A DNA stretch of 64,000 nt from Alkalibacillus almallahensis. GTDB lineage: Bacteria > Bacillota > Bacilli > Bacillales > Alkalibacillaceae. Location of the stretch: the NCBI RefSeq assembly GCF_011761495.1, contig NZ_JAASRU010000013.1:1-64000 (forward strand), written 5' to 3'. Below, piece by piece: positions 1 through 9,778 of this stretch. The notes beneath the pieces are model-generated. The model saw only the letters and a program-made list of their open reading frames with translations. It did no database searches and was not told the origin of the DNA. Numbering within the stretch: the stretch's first letter is position 1; every line of letters begins with the position of its first letter. The translations under genes and the position numbers were made by a program.

Positions 1-97
1 GTCACACCTGTTCCCATGCCGAACACAGCAGTTAAGCTCTCTAGCGCCGATGGTAGTTGGGGTTCTTCCCCTGCGAGAGTAGGACGCCGCCGGGCAT
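1..97 (+). rRNA. rrf: 5S ribosomal RNA, 3' part (5' end outside window)
   Basis: The sequence from base 1 matches the conserved body and 3' arm of bacterial 5S rRNA: the CCGAACACAGCAGTTAAGC segment, GCGCCGATGGTAGT, and the closing GAGAGTAGGACGCCGCC. Roughly the first 20 bases of the molecule lie outside the window. It is followed at once by an intrinsic terminator, so this is the end of an rrn operon. In B. subtilis an rrn operon also precedes ctsR. The exact 3' end is uncertain by a few bases. Confidence 0.95.
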
Positions 98-103
98 ATT
101 GTT

Positions 104-139
104 AAAGCTAAGAGATTTATTGTCTTCTTAGCTTTTTTT
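104..139 (+). terminator. Intrinsic terminator of the rrn operon
   Basis: A 10-bp perfect stem (AAAGCTAAGA at 104-113, TCTTAGCTTT at 126-135) runs directly into a T tract. It lies a few bases after the 5S rRNA. Confidence 0.92.
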
Positions 140-213
140 GTTTATGATGGAATAATAATTAAATAGTGTTCATACATAAAAGGGAACTGGTGTAAAAGAG
201 GAGTGTGATTGAA

Positions 214-942
214 ATGGACTTCATTCAATATATAAATGAACAATTCATTAATGAAAATTTTAATACCATGTTATATCGTGTATTAATTGCAACGGTACTA
301 TGTGGATTGATTGGTTTTGAACGTGAACTTAAGAACCATCAAGCGGGTTTCCGTACTCACATATTAGTTGGTGTAGGAGCTTGTGTGATGATGTTACTAT
401 CTGTTTATGGGTTTGACCCTTATATTAACGATCATGATACAGTCCGTTTTGATCCAGCTCGTATTCCTTCTTATGTAATCAGTGGGATTGGATTTTTAGG
501 AGCAGGAACGATTCTTGTTAATGGTATGACGATTAGAGGTTTAACAACGGCTGCGTCTATTTGGACTGTTGCTGGACTAGGATTAGTTATTGGTGCAGGC
601 ATGTATGCTTTAGGAATTCTTGCAACATTAGTTGTATTACTAAGTTTAATTTTTCTTAACTCATTTGAGAAACTATTTACGCGTCATAAGGATAAAAATC
701 AACTGCATTTATTGATTAATCAAGAGGCTCATATTGGACAGATTCTAGATTTATTAGAGGAATTTCGGTTACAAATTAAACGAATGGAGATTAAAAGTGA
801 TGAAATGGAGCGTCGGAATGTCCATATTGAGCTTGAGAAACGTCAAGAATTTAACCGACATGAATTATTAGATCAGTTAAGTAAGTTGAATGATGTCACT
901 TATATTTACAATAATGAAGATTTGGATATAACAAATAAATAA
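214..942 (+). CDS. MgtC/SapB family membrane protein
   Basis: A 242-residue protein of the MgtC/SapB family. The first ~150 residues hold four to five hydrophobic segments with the family signatures GFERELKNHQAGFRTH and SGIGFLGAGTI; the hydrophilic C-terminal ~90 residues resemble the ACT-like tail found in Gram-positive members. Family members are linked to magnesium limitation and membrane potential, but the molecular function is unsettled, so no symbol is given. ATG 214 is chosen because AGAGGAG at 197-203 is spaced 10 nt from it; the upstream in-frame GTG at 205 is too close to that site. It stands alone between two terminators. Confidence 0.85.
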   Translation: MDFIQYINEQFINENFNTMLYRVLIATVLCGLIGFERELKNHQAGFRTHILVGVGACVMMLLSVYGFDPYINDHDTVRFDPARIPSYVISGIGFLGAGTILVNGMTIRGLTTAASIWTVAGLGLVIGAGMYALGILATLVVLLSLIFLNSFEKLFTRHKDKNQLHLLINQEAHIGQILDLLEEFRLQIKRMEIKSDEMERRNVHIELEKRQEFNRHELLDQLSKLNDVTYIYNNEDLDITNK

Positions 943-954
943 TAGTATTAGATA

Positions 955-996
955 ACGTGTGAACACTATTTGTGCCAGTGTTCACACGTTTTTTTA
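955..996 (+). terminator. Intrinsic terminator after the mgtC-like gene
   Basis: Perfect 12-bp inverted repeat (ACGTGTGAACAC at 955-966 and GTGTTCACACGT at 978-989) followed by seven T residues. Confidence 0.93.
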
Positions 997-1035
997 TGCA
1001 ATAATAACTATTACAAAAGCAAGTAATCAAATCAT

Positions 1036-1094
1036 TTGCAACATAGAAAAATATGAGTATAATGAAAGTATAGTCAAAGATAGTCAAAGTCAAA
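1036..1094 (+). promoter_or_regulatory. SigA-type promoter and CtsR operator of the clpC operon
   Basis: A promoter-like pair TTGCAA (1036-1041) and TATAAT (1058-1063) is spaced 16 nt. Directly downstream two copies of AGTCAAA (1072-1078 and 1082-1088) are separated by 3 nt, matching the known CtsR heptanucleotide direct repeat, and a third GTCAAA follows at 1089-1094. The operator covers the expected transcription start, so CtsR would block its own operon. Confidence 0.88.
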
Positions 1095-1138
1095 CTTTGA
1101 TCAATTATAAATGATTGAGGAGTAAGGAGGGAGCAACG

Positions 1139-1603
1139 GTGAGGAATATATCCGATGTAATTGAAGCGTATTTAAAGCAAGTCATTCAGTCGAGTCAGAG
1201 TGATGTCGTTGAATTAAAGCGCAGTGAAATTGCTGACCGTTTTGAATGTGTCCCTTCTCAAATAAATTATGTGATTAATACGCGATTTACACTTGAAAAA
1301 GGTTATTTGGTGGAAAGTAAGCGTGGTGGTGGTGGCTACATTCGCATTATTCGCTTACAACCTAAATCGAATGAAGCTTTAATACAAGAGATGGATTTAG
1401 CATCGAATCAACCTTTAACTCAACAAGCTTCGTTTGATTTAGTTGAACGTCTTAAGGAAGAAAATTTAATAACAGAGCGTGAAAAACGTTTGATGGAGAA
1501 AGTTATGCATCGAGATATACTGGATATACCATTACCAGATCGTGATATTATTCGTGCTAAGATTTTTAAAGAACTATTAACGACCATCAAAATGCACGGT
1601 TGA
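1139..1603 (+). CDS. ctsR: CtsR, repressor of class III heat-shock genes
   Basis: A 154-residue DNA-binding repressor of clp genes. The N-terminal winged helix-turn-helix carries the family-typical segment KRSEIADRFECVPSQINYV and the glycine-rich wing (KRGGGGYIRI) that senses heat in B. subtilis CtsR; the C-terminal half is the dimerisation and McsB-contact region. GTG 1139 is preferred over the upstream TTG at 1115 because AAGGAGGGAG (1124-1133) fits it and the product then starts like B. subtilis CtsR. It is the first gene of ctsR-mcsA-mcsB-clpC and has its own operator just upstream. Confidence 0.96.
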   Translation: MRNISDVIEAYLKQVIQSSQSDVVELKRSEIADRFECVPSQINYVINTRFTLEKGYLVESKRGGGGYIRIIRLQPKSNEALIQEMDLASNQPLTQQASFDLVERLKEENLITEREKRLMEKVMHRDILDIPLPDRDIIRAKIFKELLTTIKMHG

Positions 1604-1617
1604 TTGGAGGGGTTAAA

Positions 1618-2157
1618 ATGTTATGTCAAAATTGCCAAGAGCAAGAAGCCTCTGTTCATTACACGCAAGTCGTTAATGGACAAAAGAAAGAAATGCATTT
1701 GTGTGAGCAATGTGCTCAAGGTGAGGGTTATATGGATTTTGCAAATGAAAACTTATCCCTTCACCACTTTCTAACGAATATGTTCCCGTTTGATCAAACT
1801 AAAGACCAAACGCAACAACAGATGACCTCTGCACAAACGATTCAATGTGAAGGATGTGGCTTGACGTATCATGAGTTTCGACATCAAGGGAAATTCGGTT
1901 GTAGCCAATGCTATGAAGCTTTTTCGGATTATCTAGACCCGATATTTAAACGTGTTCATAGTGGCAATACAGAACATGTTGGTAAAATTCCGAAGAGATT
2001 AGGCGGTAATTTGCATAAACACCGGGAAATTAATCAACTCCAAGAACAGATGCAACAGAAAATTAACGAAGAAGATTTCGAGGAAGCTGCGAATATTCGA
2101 GATCGTATCCGTCACTTAAAAGAAGAACTGCATGATGATCATGGGGGTGAATCGTAA
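1618..2157 (+). CDS. mcsA: McsA, zinc-binding activator of the McsB arginine kinase
   Basis: A 179-residue adaptor. It has two zinc-ribbon halves with CxxC pairs (CQNC and CEQC near the N-terminus, CEGC and CSQC around residues 78-102) and a C-terminal UVR motif (residues about 143-178, rich in Glu and Gln). McsA activates McsB and acts in stress and heavy-metal responses in B. subtilis. ATG 1618 follows GGAGGGG at 1606-1612. The stop codon shares one base with the mcsB start, so the two are translationally coupled. Confidence 0.95.
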   Translation: MLCQNCQEQEASVHYTQVVNGQKKEMHLCEQCAQGEGYMDFANENLSLHHFLTNMFPFDQTKDQTQQQMTSAQTIQCEGCGLTYHEFRHQGKFGCSQCYEAFSDYLDPIFKRVHSGNTEHVGKIPKRLGGNLHKHREINQLQEQMQQKINEEDFEEAANIRDRIRHLKEELHDDHGGES

Positions 2158-3224
2158 TGTCTTTACAAGATTTTATTAATGATGCCATCAGCCCATGGAT
2201 GAATGATGAAGGTCAGGATTCGGATATTGTTTTAAGCACGCGAATCCGTTTGGCCCGCAATTTGAAACAAGTGCCTTTCCCGACTAGTGGAGATCAGTCA
2301 TCACAAGAGAAAGTACTCGAACATATTGAACAAGAGTTTAACAATCAATCTTATGAGGATTTTAAAAAGTTTCAATTAGTGAAGATGGCTGATATAGAGT
2401 CGGTTGAAAAACGGGTTTTGGTTGAAAAACATTTGATGAGTCCTAATTTAGCTGAAAATAGTCAAACAGGTGCGGTGCTAATTTCAGAAAATGAGCAGGC
2501 TTCAGTGATGATTAACGAAGAGGATCATTTAAGAATTCAACTCTATTACCCAGGTCTAGGACTATCTGAAGCTTTACAACAAGCCCAGAAGTTAGATGAT
2601 TGGTTTGAAGAACGAACACGATATGCGTTTAATGAAGAAAAAGGGTACTTAACCAGTTGTCCAACTAATGTCGGCACAGGTTTGAGGGCATCGGTTATGA
2701 TGCATTTACCAGCGTTAACGATGACGAATCAAATGACCCGAATGGCACCAGAGATCAACAAGTTAGGATTAGTCGTCCGTGGTATTTATGGAGAAGGCAG
2801 TGAAGCGCTCGGTGCGCTGTATCAAATATCCAATCAAATGACACTTGGTAAATCAGAAGAGGATATTATTCAAGATTTACAAAGTGTTGTAAGCCAAGTG
2901 ATTGAAAGTGAACGTCAATCTCGTGAATGGGTGATGCAACAATCGGGTATACAGTTAGAGGATCGGATATTTAGGTCTTACGGTGTGTTGGCTCATAGCC
3001 GCATCATTGAATCGAAGGAAGCGGCCAAATGCTTATCAGATGTCAGGTTAGGCATTGATTTAGGTTTAATTAAAAACATTTCAAAAACCATTTTGAATGA
3101 GTTAATGGTGCTAACGCAGCCGGGCTTTTTACAACACTACGCGAAGAAATCTCTACAACCAGCTGAACGTGATTGGTTTAGAGCGAACTTAATTCGTGAA
3201 CGATTACAATTAGAGCAATATTAA
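2157..3224 (+). CDS. mcsB: McsB, protein arginine kinase
   Basis: A 355-residue phosphagen-kinase-family enzyme that phosphorylates arginines of proteins and so marks them for ClpCP degradation; it also inactivates CtsR. Visible family blocks are the nucleotide-binding STRIRLARN near residue 28, the catalytic [14 protein letters not shown] around residue 168, and [12 protein letters not shown]. The length equals that of B. subtilis McsB (363) within a few residues. The start ATG overlaps the mcsA stop by one base; clpC follows after 19 nt. Confidence 0.96.
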   Translation: MSLQDFINDAISPWMNDEGQDSDIVLSTRIRLARNLKQVPFPTSGDQSSQEKVLEHIEQEFNNQSYEDFKKFQLVKMADIESVEKRVLVEKHLMSPNLAENSQTGAVLISENEQASVMINEEDHLRIQLYYPGLGLSEALQQAQKLDDWFEERTRYAFNEEKGYLTSCPTNVGTGLRASVMMHLPALTMTNQMTRMAPEINKLGLVVRGIYGEGSEALGALYQISNQMTLGKSEEDIIQDLQSVVSQVIESERQSREWVMQQSGIQLEDRIFRSYGVLAHSRIIESKEAAKCLSDVRLGIDLGLIKNISKTILNELMVLTQPGFLQHYAKKSLQPAERDWFRANLIRERLQLEQY

Positions 3225-3243
3225 TTGAAGGAGGCAAACAGGT

Positions 3244-5706
3244 ATGATGTTTGGACGATTTACAGAGAGAGCACAAAAAGTATTAGCTTTATCTCAAGAA
3301 GAAGCTGTTCGGTTAGGTCATAATAATATCGGAACAGAACATATATTACTCGGCTTAGTGAAAGAGGGCGAAGGTATTGCAGCTAAGGCGCTGTCGTCAT
3401 TAAACGTGACAGCCGAACAAATCCAACAGGAAGTTGAACAATTAATTGGTGTCGGTCAAAGTGAACAACAAACGATTCATTACACACCACGTGCGAAGAA
3501 AGTCATTGAATTATCAATGGACGAAGCGCGTAAATTAAACCATTCATATGTCGGAACAGAACATATATTACTCGGCTTGATTCGTGAAGGCGAAGGTGTG
3601 GCTGCACGCGTCTTTAATAACTTAGGTGTTAGCTTAAACAAAGCGCGCCAACAAGTATTGCAGCTGTTGGGCAGTAACGAATCAACAGGTAATAATCGTC
3701 AACAAAAGCAATCAAGTAATGCGAGCACTCCAACACTTGATTCATTAGCAAGAGACTTAACAGCAGTGGCACAAGAAAGCAATATCGACCCTGTTATTGG
3801 TCGTGCTGAAGAAATTGAACGTGTCATTCAAGTGTTAAGTCGTCGCCGTAAGAACAACCCTGTTCTAATTGGTGAACCAGGTGTTGGTAAAACAGCGATT
3901 GCTGAAGGTCTAGCACAACAAATTATTAATAATGAAGTACCAGAAATTCTACGTGATAAACGCGTCATGACTCTCGATATGGGTACTGTTGTTGCAGGAA
4001 CTAAATATCGTGGTGAATTCGAAGATCGTTTGAAAAAAGTCATGGAAGAAATTCGCCAAGCTAATAATGTGGTTCTTTTCATTGACGAATTACACACATT
4101 AATTGGTGCTGGTGGTGCTGAAGGTGCAATTGACGCTTCAAACATCTTGAAACCAGCTCTAGCGCGCGGTGACTTGCAATGTATTGGTGCCACAACATTA
4201 GACGAATATCGTAAATATATCGAAAAAGACGCCGCGTTAGAACGTCGTTTCCAACCGGTTCAAGTTGATGAACCAACACCGGAACAATCACAACAAATTC
4301 TTGAAGGATTACGTGACCGTTATGAAGCGCATCACCGTGTGACTATTTCACCTGAAGCGATCGAAAGTGCTGTTCGCCTATCAGATCGTTATATCACGGA
4401 CCGTTTCTTACCAGACAAAGCAATTGACTTAATTGATGAAGCGGCATCACGTGTGCGTTTAAGAAGTTATACAGCTCCACCTAACTTAAAAGAACTTGAA
4501 CAGAAGTTAGATGAAGTTAAGAAAGAAAAAGATGCGGCTGTACAAAGCCAAGAATTTGAAAAAGCTGCTTCTCTACGTGATAAAGAGCAGAAATTAAAAG
4601 ATGAACTAGAGAAAACGAAAGACGAATGGAAAGAAAAGCAAGGTAAAGAAGATTCCGAAGTAACGCTTGAAGATATCGCTCAAGTTGTCTCGACATGGAC
4701 GGGAGTACCTGTTTCTCGCTTAGCGAAGGACGATAAAGAACGCTTACTCAATCTAGAACAAACACTTCATGACCGTGTTATTGGTCAAAACGAAGCCGTT
4801 GATGCTGTTGCTAAAGCAGTTCGTCGTGCTCGTGCAGGCTTGAAAGATCCGAAACGTCCTATTGGTTCCTTTATCTTCTTAGGCCCAACTGGTGTTGGTA
4901 AGACAGAATTAGCACGCGCATTAGCGTCTTCAATGTTTGGTGATGAAGATGCGATGATTCGTATGGATATGTCCGAATATATGGAAAAACACGCGACATC
5001 TCGTTTAGTTGGTTCTCCTCCTGGCTATGTAGGCTATGAAGAAGGTGGCCAATTAACAGAAAAAGTACGCACGAAACCTTATTCCGTTATTCTCTTAGAC
5101 GAAATTGAAAAGGCGCACCCTGAAGTCTTTAACATCTTACTACAAGTCCTAGAAGATGGTCGTTTGACTGATGCGAAAGGTCGCGTTGTCGACTTCCGTA
5201 ACACAGTCTTAATTATGACATCAAACGTAGGTGCTCAAGAATTACGTCGTCAGAAATACGTTGGTTTCAGTGTTGATGATAACCAACAAGATCATAAACA
5301 AATGAAATCGAAAGTCATGGACGAATTGAAGAAAGCATTCCGTCCAGAATTCTTAAACCGTATCGACGAAACGATCGTCTTCCATTCACTAGAAGAAGAG
5401 CATATTCAAGAAATTGTTCAACTTATGGTTAAACAATTACAAAACCGTCTGTCTGATAGTGAAATTAACTTCACTTTAACAGATGCTGCTCTTAAGAAGA
5501 TCGCAGATGAAGGTATGGATTTAGAATATGGTGCTCGACCATTACGTCGTTCACTTCAGAAGAATGTGGAAGACTTCTTATCAGAAGAACTTCTTCGTGG
5601 TACGATTCAAGCAGGGCAAGAAGTAGAAATTGACGTCAATGAAGACGGTGAATTCTATATTGCCTCGACGAAGGCTTTGGAACCTGAAACAAATGAACAA
5701 TCATAA
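3244..5706 (+). CDS. clpC: ClpC, AAA+ unfoldase of the ClpCP protease
   Basis: An 820-residue HSP100 unfoldase. Residues 1-146 hold two Clp-N repeats (each with the GTEHILLGL segment). The first AAA+ module has Walker A GEPGVGKT near residue 210; a UVR-containing middle domain spans about 414-455; the second AAA+ module has Walker A GPTGVGKT near residue 547 and ends with the Clp D2-small domain. The product pairs with ClpP (not in this window) and uses McsB-marked substrates. ATG 3244 and ATG 3247 are both possible; the start [11 protein letters not shown] matches homologues. A strong terminator closes the operon. Confidence 0.97.
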   Translation: MMFGRFTERAQKVLALSQEEAVRLGHNNIGTEHILLGLVKEGEGIAAKALSSLNVTAEQIQQEVEQLIGVGQSEQQTIHYTPRAKKVIELSMDEARKLNHSYVGTEHILLGLIREGEGVAARVFNNLGVSLNKARQQVLQLLGSNESTGNNRQQKQSSNASTPTLDSLARDLTAVAQESNIDPVIGRAEEIERVIQVLSRRRKNNPVLIGEPGVGKTAIAEGLAQQIINNEVPEILRDKRVMTLDMGTVVAGTKYRGEFEDRLKKVMEEIRQANNVVLFIDELHTLIGAGGAEGAIDASNILKPALARGDLQCIGATTLDEYRKYIEKDAALERRFQPVQVDEPTPEQSQQILEGLRDRYEAHHRVTISPEAIESAVRLSDRYITDRFLPDKAIDLIDEAASRVRLRSYTAPPNLKELEQKLDEVKKEKDAAVQSQEFEKAASLRDKEQKLKDELEKTKDEWKEKQGKEDSEVTLEDIAQVVSTWTGVPVSRLAKDDKERLLNLEQTLHDRVIGQNEAVDAVAKAVRRARAGLKDPKRPIGSFIFLGPTGVGKTELARALASSMFGDEDAMIRMDMSEYMEKHATSRLVGSPPGYVGYEEGGQLTEKVRTKPYSVILLDEIEKAHPEVFNILLQVLEDGRLTDAKGRVVDFRNTVLIMTSNVGAQELRRQKYVGFSVDDNQQDHKQMKSKVMDELKKAFRPEFLNRIDETIVFHSLEEEHIQEIVQLMVKQLQNRLSDSEINFTLTDAALKKIADEGMDLEYGARPLRRSLQKNVEDFLSEELLRGTIQAGQEVEIDVNEDGEFYIASTKALEPETNEQS

Positions 5707-5711
5707 GATTA

Positions 5712-5745
5712 ACAGCCGGATTCGCCGATAATCCGGCTGTTTTTT
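5712..5745 (+). terminator. Intrinsic terminator of the ctsR-clpC operon
   Basis: Perfect 10-bp stem ACAGCCGGAT (5712-5721) and ATCCGGCTGT (5731-5740) followed by TTTTTT, six bases after the clpC stop codon. Confidence 0.95.
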
Positions 5746-5791
5746 CTACTTTGTTATAATGTAAGCATCTACATAGGAAAGGGAGTAAATT

Positions 5792-7162
5792 ATGGCTAAA
5801 TCAAAAGTGATCTTTTTCTGTCAGGAATGTGGCTATGAATCACCGAAATGGATGGGGAAATGTCCAGCTTGTCATCAATGGAATACATTAGTTGAGGAAA
5901 AGGTGTCAAAAAATGCTGATCGTCATGAAGTAAACGGAGAATCCTCTAAACAACGAAAGAAACCTCAATCGATTAAAGAAGTATCTTCACAAGAAGAGGA
6001 ACGTTTATCCACGCAAATGGAAGAGTTAAATCGTGTGTTGGGCGGTGGCATTGTACCTGGTTCGCTTGTCCTTATCGGGGGTGACCCTGGTATTGGTAAG
6101 TCGACATTACTACTCCAGTTATCATCTCAAGTGGCGAACAATCATATGAATGTGTTGTACATCTCTGGTGAAGAATCGGAAAAACAAACGAAACTTCGAT
6201 CTGATCGACTCGATGCAAATGAGGATCATTTATACATTATGGCGGAAACGAATTTAGAATATGTGATTGATGCGATTGATCAAATGAACCCATCATTTGT
6301 TGTCATCGATTCGATTCAGACCATCTTTAATGATGCGGTTACCTCAGCTCCAGGCTCTGTTTCCCAAGTTCGTGAGTGTACGAGCGCCTTAATGAAAGTG
6401 GCAAAGTCGAAAGGGATCTCGATTTTCATTGTAGGTCACGTGACAAAAGAAGGAGCGATTGCAGGCCCGCGCTTGTTAGAACATATGGTTGATACTGTTT
6501 TATATTTTGAAGGCGAACGTCACCATACATTCCGAATCCTCCGCAGTGTCAAAAACCGTTTCGGAAGCACGCATGAGATGGGCATTTTTGAGATGAAAGA
6601 GGAAGGATTAAAAGAAGTCAGTAACCCATCGGAAATCTTCTTAGAAGAGCGATCACAAGGGGTGGCAGGTTCAACTGTAGTCTGCTCATTAGAAGGAACT
6701 CGTCCGATGTTAGTGGAAATTCAAGCATTGATCTCCCCGACTCAATTTGGTAACTCACGCCGAATGGCAACAGGGCTAGATCATAATCGGGTCCCGTTAC
6801 TGATGGCTGTCTTAGAAAAACGAGCTGGGTTATTGTTACAAAACCAAGATGCTTACGTCAAAGTTGCTGGTGGTGTGAAATTAGATGAGCCTGCAATTGA
6901 TTTAGCGGTGGCAATTAGTGTCTCTTCAAGCTTCCGTGACCAGCCAACACGCCCAGACGATGTATATATTGGTGAAGTCGGATTAACAGGTGAGGTTAGA
7001 CGGGTCGCTCGTATTGAACAACGCGTTCACGAAGCGCATAAACTTGGGTTTAAACGCATCATTTTACCAAGTAATAACTTAGGCAGTTTTACACCACCAG
7101 AAGGAATTGAATTAGTTGGAGTGAATTCCGTACAAGAGGCTCTAAAAGCAGGTTTGGAGTAA
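5792..7162 (+). CDS. radA: RadA, DNA branch-migration ATPase
   Basis: A 456-residue recombination helper that extends strand exchange. An N-terminal C4 zinc finger (CQEC...CPAC, residues 10-27), a RecA-like core with Walker [11 protein letters not shown] near residue 96, the RadA-specific KNRFG motif near residue 253 and a C-terminal Lon-protease-like domain are all present, so the protein is complete. In B. subtilis the next gene is disA, encoding a DNA-integrity scanning c-di-AMP synthase that acts with RadA; here no disA follows and yacL comes next after 175 nt. Confidence 0.96.
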   Translation: MAKSKVIFFCQECGYESPKWMGKCPACHQWNTLVEEKVSKNADRHEVNGESSKQRKKPQSIKEVSSQEEERLSTQMEELNRVLGGGIVPGSLVLIGGDPGIGKSTLLLQLSSQVANNHMNVLYISGEESEKQTKLRSDRLDANEDHLYIMAETNLEYVIDAIDQMNPSFVVIDSIQTIFNDAVTSAPGSVSQVRECTSALMKVAKSKGISIFIVGHVTKEGAIAGPRLLEHMVDTVLYFEGERHHTFRILRSVKNRFGSTHEMGIFEMKEEGLKEVSNPSEIFLEERSQGVAGSTVVCSLEGTRPMLVEIQALISPTQFGNSRRMATGLDHNRVPLLMAVLEKRAGLLLQNQDAYVKVAGGVKLDEPAIDLAVAISVSSSFRDQPTRPDDVYIGEVGLTGEVRRVARIEQRVHEAHKLGFKRIILPSNNLGSFTPPEGIELVGVNSVQEALKAGLE

Positions 7163-7225
7163 TTGTGTTACAAACGAGAAATATTTGTAACACAATTGAC
7201 ATAAAAAGTTTCGTAATGATATAAT
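7161..7225 (+). promoter_or_regulatory. Promoter with an overlapping 14-bp inverted repeat upstream of yacL
   Basis: AATTGTGTTACAAA (7161-7174) and TTTGTAACACAATT (7184-7197) form a perfect inverted repeat with a 9-nt centre. Its right edge overlaps the -35 of TTGACA (7196-7201), paired with TATAAT (7220-7225) at 18-nt spacing. No T tract follows the repeat, so an operator is a better guess than a terminator. The left arm begins on the last bases of radA. Confidence 0.6.
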
Positions 7226-7234
7226 AATATCTTT

Positions 7235-7276
7235 TTGACGCATTTTTTTGAACCGTGCTATAATAAGCTATTATAG
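7235..7276 (+). promoter_or_regulatory. Second promoter of yacL overlapped by a small palindrome
   Basis: TTGACG (7235-7240) and TATAAT (7259-7264) are spaced 18 nt. The -10 box is inside a short palindrome CTATAATA-AGC-TATTATAG (7258-7276). Confidence 0.55.
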
Positions 7277-7337
7277 TTCATTTTTAACTTATGTTCTATT
7301 TTGCTTTTGGCAACACTTAAGAATAGGAGGTGCAAGC

Positions 7338-8429
7338 ATGTTAAAGAGGACGATACAATTGTTTATCGTGGTCGCTGGTGGTGCACTAGGTTATTTATAT
7401 TCACCTGAAGTTGCATCATTAGTAGGCGTTGGCGAGTCAAGTTGGTTCATTCCTTTTATCGGTTTAGTGTTAGGTGCAATCATATTATTTATATCTACTT
7501 TTTGGCTCGTGGACTATATTGTTAATCTGTTAAAAGTGATCGAAGAGAAGTTGGTCAAAGCACCAGTGGCCGATTTATTATTTGGTAGTTTAGGTTTAAT
7601 TGTCGGATTGGTTCTGGCCTTTCTCGTTAATATTTACTTGCAAGGTTTAAGTAATCCGGTTTTATCTGAGATATTACCTATATTCGTTATGGTGATTTTA
7701 GGTTATTTAGGTTTCCAAGTCGGGTTTAAACGACGAAACGAATTTATCAATTTATTATCGATGAATCGTAAAGAATCAGGAGCGGATGAGCAGCAGGCAA
7801 ATGTCAACCAAGCGGCAGATGTTCGCCCGAAAATCTTAGATACGAGCGTTATTATCGATGGGCGAATAGCTGATATTTGTGAAACGCACTTTTTAGAAGG
7901 GTCTATTATTATTCCCCATTTTGTGTTGGAAGAATTACAACATATCGCAGACTCATCAGATGTCCTAAAACGTAATCGAGGACGCCGTGGCTTAGATATT
8001 TTAAACCGATTGCAGAAGGAAGTCCCTGTAGATGTTCAGATTTACGAGGGAGACTTTGAGGACATTCAGGAAGTCGATAGTAAACTAGTTAAATTAACGA
8101 AGGTTATGAGCGGTGTACTTGTGACGAATGATTTTAATTTAAACAAAGTGTCTGAGTTTCAGAATGTAACAGTCTTAAATATTAATGATTTGGCAAATGC
8201 TGTTAAGCCTGTTGTTTTACCAGGTGAAGAGATGAATGTTTATGTCATTAAGGCGGGTAAAGAAGACCGTCAAGGCGTTGCATACTTGGATGACGGCACG
8301 ATGATTGTGGTCGAAGAAGGTAAGAATCATATTGGGGACAGTCTTGATGTTATTGTGACAAGTGTTCTACAAACTTCAGCAGGCCGCATGATTTTTGCGA
8401 AACCCAAAGCACTAGATCAGGCGCAATAA
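7338..8429 (+). CDS. yacL: YacL-like membrane protein with PIN and TRAM domains
   Basis: A 363-residue protein with four N-terminal hydrophobic segments (about residues 5-140), a PIN-fold nuclease-like domain opening with ILDTSVIIDGRI near residue 165 and retaining the later acidic TNDFNLN segment, and a C-terminal TRAM domain (VKPVVLPGEEMNVYVIKAGKE onward), a probable RNA-binding fold. The substrate is unknown in this family. ATG 7338 is chosen because GGAGG at 7327-7331 precedes it; an in-frame extension upstream to 7248 runs through promoter sequence and is rejected. Confidence 0.92.
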   Translation: MLKRTIQLFIVVAGGALGYLYSPEVASLVGVGESSWFIPFIGLVLGAIILFISTFWLVDYIVNLLKVIEEKLVKAPVADLLFGSLGLIVGLVLAFLVNIYLQGLSNPVLSEILPIFVMVILGYLGFQVGFKRRNEFINLLSMNRKESGADEQQANVNQAADVRPKILDTSVIIDGRIADICETHFLEGSIIIPHFVLEELQHIADSSDVLKRNRGRRGLDILNRLQKEVPVDVQIYEGDFEDIQEVDSKLVKLTKVMSGVLVTNDFNLNKVSEFQNVTVLNINDLANAVKPVVLPGEEMNVYVIKAGKEDRQGVAYLDDGTMIVVEEGKNHIGDSLDVIVTSVLQTSAGRMIFAKPKALDQAQ

Positions 8430-8439
8430 AATAACCTCA

Positions 8440-8488
8440 GGGGCTGACGCAGTATCAATTGAAAATTGTGTGATGTGTCAGCCCTTTT
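8440..8488 (+). terminator. Intrinsic terminator after yacL
   Basis: GGGCTGAC (8441-8448) pairs with GTCAGCCC (8477-8484), followed by TTTT; a smaller CAATT/AATTG hairpin lies in the loop. Confidence 0.8.
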
Positions 8489-8550
8489 CGTTTGGTTAAT
8501 GTTCACCTATAATAAATGTAACAAGTTCTATATGAGATAGGAGACGCAGC

Positions 8551-9735
8551 ATGGAACAATATCAAGCCATTGTTTTAGCAGCTGGACAAGGTAAACGCAT
8601 GGGATTAGGGCAAAATAAACAATTACTTCAATTAGGTGGTCGCCCTTTAATCGCCCATACACTGAATGTGTTTGAAGAAGATCCTTTATGCCGAGCGATT
8701 TATCTTGTTGTGCAAGCAGATGAACACGATGTCATGGAAGAAGTCGTGAATGAATATAGTTTTGAGAAGGTTATGAAGTATATCACTGGTGGTAATGAAC
8801 GTCAGGACAGTGTTCGACAAGGTGTTGAAGCGGTTGAAGAAAACGTGATTACATTTGTTCATGACGGTGCACGTCCATTTGTGAGCCAAAATGAACTTCA
8901 TGATTTGTTCGAAGCGACTAAACGACAAGGATCAGCTTTTTTAGCGACACCTGTTACAGATACGGTTAAACAACAATCAGAGCAGGGCATTAAAACGTTA
9001 GATCGTAATACGCTCTATCAAGCGCAAACACCACAAGCTTTTCAATATGAGTGGTTAAAACAAGCTCATGATCACGCGTTCAAAAATGGTGTTATAGCAA
9101 CGGATGATGTGGCGTTATTAGAAGAAATAGGATTAGAATCGATTATCGTGGAAGGTAGCCTAGATAATTTTAAGTTAACGAATCCTGAAGATATACAAAA
9201 AGCGGAAAATATGCTACAAATGAATAGGTTTGAGAATCGTAAGGAGGAGTCATCGATGATTCGCATTGGACAAGGCTTTGATGTACATCAATTAGTGGAA
9301 GGTCGCCCTTGTATCATAGGTGGGGTGGAGATTCCTTATGATTACGGTTTGAAAGGTCATTCTGATGCGGATGTGTTACTACATACGATTGCAGATGCTG
9401 CTCTAGGAGCGGTGGGTCGAGGTGATATAGGTCGCCATTTCCCTGACGACGATCCGCAATATGAAGGTTATGATTCAAAACAATTACTAAAAGAAGTATG
9501 GGAAGACGTAGAAGCGTTAGGCTATACATTAGGTAATGTTGACTGTACGATTATGGCACAGGCACCGAAGATGGCACCATATGTTGATGAGATGAAAAGT
9601 GTCATTGCCTCCATTTTAAACGCTCGTGAAGATCAAGTGAATGTCAAGGCGACAACAACAGAAAAGCTTGGGTTTACAGGGCGTAAAGAGGGCATTGCTG
9701 CTCAAGCAGTCATATTATTACACGAAACGTCATAA
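8551..9735 (+). CDS. ispDF: IspD-IspF fusion: CDP-ME synthase plus MEcPP synthase of the MEP pathway
   Basis: One continuous 394-codon frame covers two enzymes of isoprenoid synthesis. Residues 1-225 are IspD ([10 protein letters not shown] nucleotide-binding loop, TDDVALLE segment), which makes CDP-methylerythritol. After an 11-residue linker, residues 236-394 are IspF (zinc-site [23 protein letters not shown]), which makes methylerythritol cyclodiphosphate. In B. subtilis these are two separate adjacent genes. No stop codon separates them here, yet AAGGAGGAG (9241-9249) and ATG 9256 remain at an ideal 6-nt spacing, so free IspF may also be made. A base-calling error at the junction is the main alternative. 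Confidence 0.85.
   Translation: MEQYQAIVLAAGQGKRMGLGQNKQLLQLGGRPLIAHTLNVFEEDPLCRAIYLVVQADEHDVMEEVVNEYSFEKVMKYITGGNERQDSVRQGVEAVEENVITFVHDGARPFVSQNELHDLFEATKRQGSAFLATPVTDTVKQQSEQGIKTLDRNTLYQAQTPQAFQYEWLKQAHDHAFKNGVIATDDVALLEEIGLESIIVEGSLDNFKLTNPEDIQKAENMLQMNRFENRKEESSMIRIGQGFDVHQLVEGRPCIIGGVEIPYDYGLKGHSDADVLLHTIADAALGAVGRGDIGRHFPDDDPQYEGYDSKQLLKEVWEDVEALGYTLGNVDCTIMAQAPKMAPYVDEMKSVIASILNAREDQVNVKATTTEKLGFTGRKEGIAAQAVILLHETS
9241..9258 (+). promoter_or_regulatory. Internal Shine-Dalgarno and start codon for IspF inside ispDF
   Basis: AAGGAGGAG at 9241-9249 stands 6 nt before ATG 9256, which opens [11 protein letters not shown], the usual IspF N-terminus. The site lies inside the fused reading frame. 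Confidence 0.75.
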
Positions 9736-9778
9736 ATTTTGTACAATATTACTTAGACATATGAAAGGGGATCAAATC

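Noticed and set aside
3828-4291. Open frames on the - strand inside clpC
   Set aside because: Antisense shadow of a highly conserved gene; no family match and no ribosome site.
7248-7337. N-terminal extension of yacL
   Set aside because: It runs through a promoter -10 box and a palindrome; GGAGG and ATG 7338 give a normal start.
9641-9778. N-terminal extension of gltX into ispF
   Set aside because: Overlaps the IspF coding region out of frame; GluRS homologues start at 9779.
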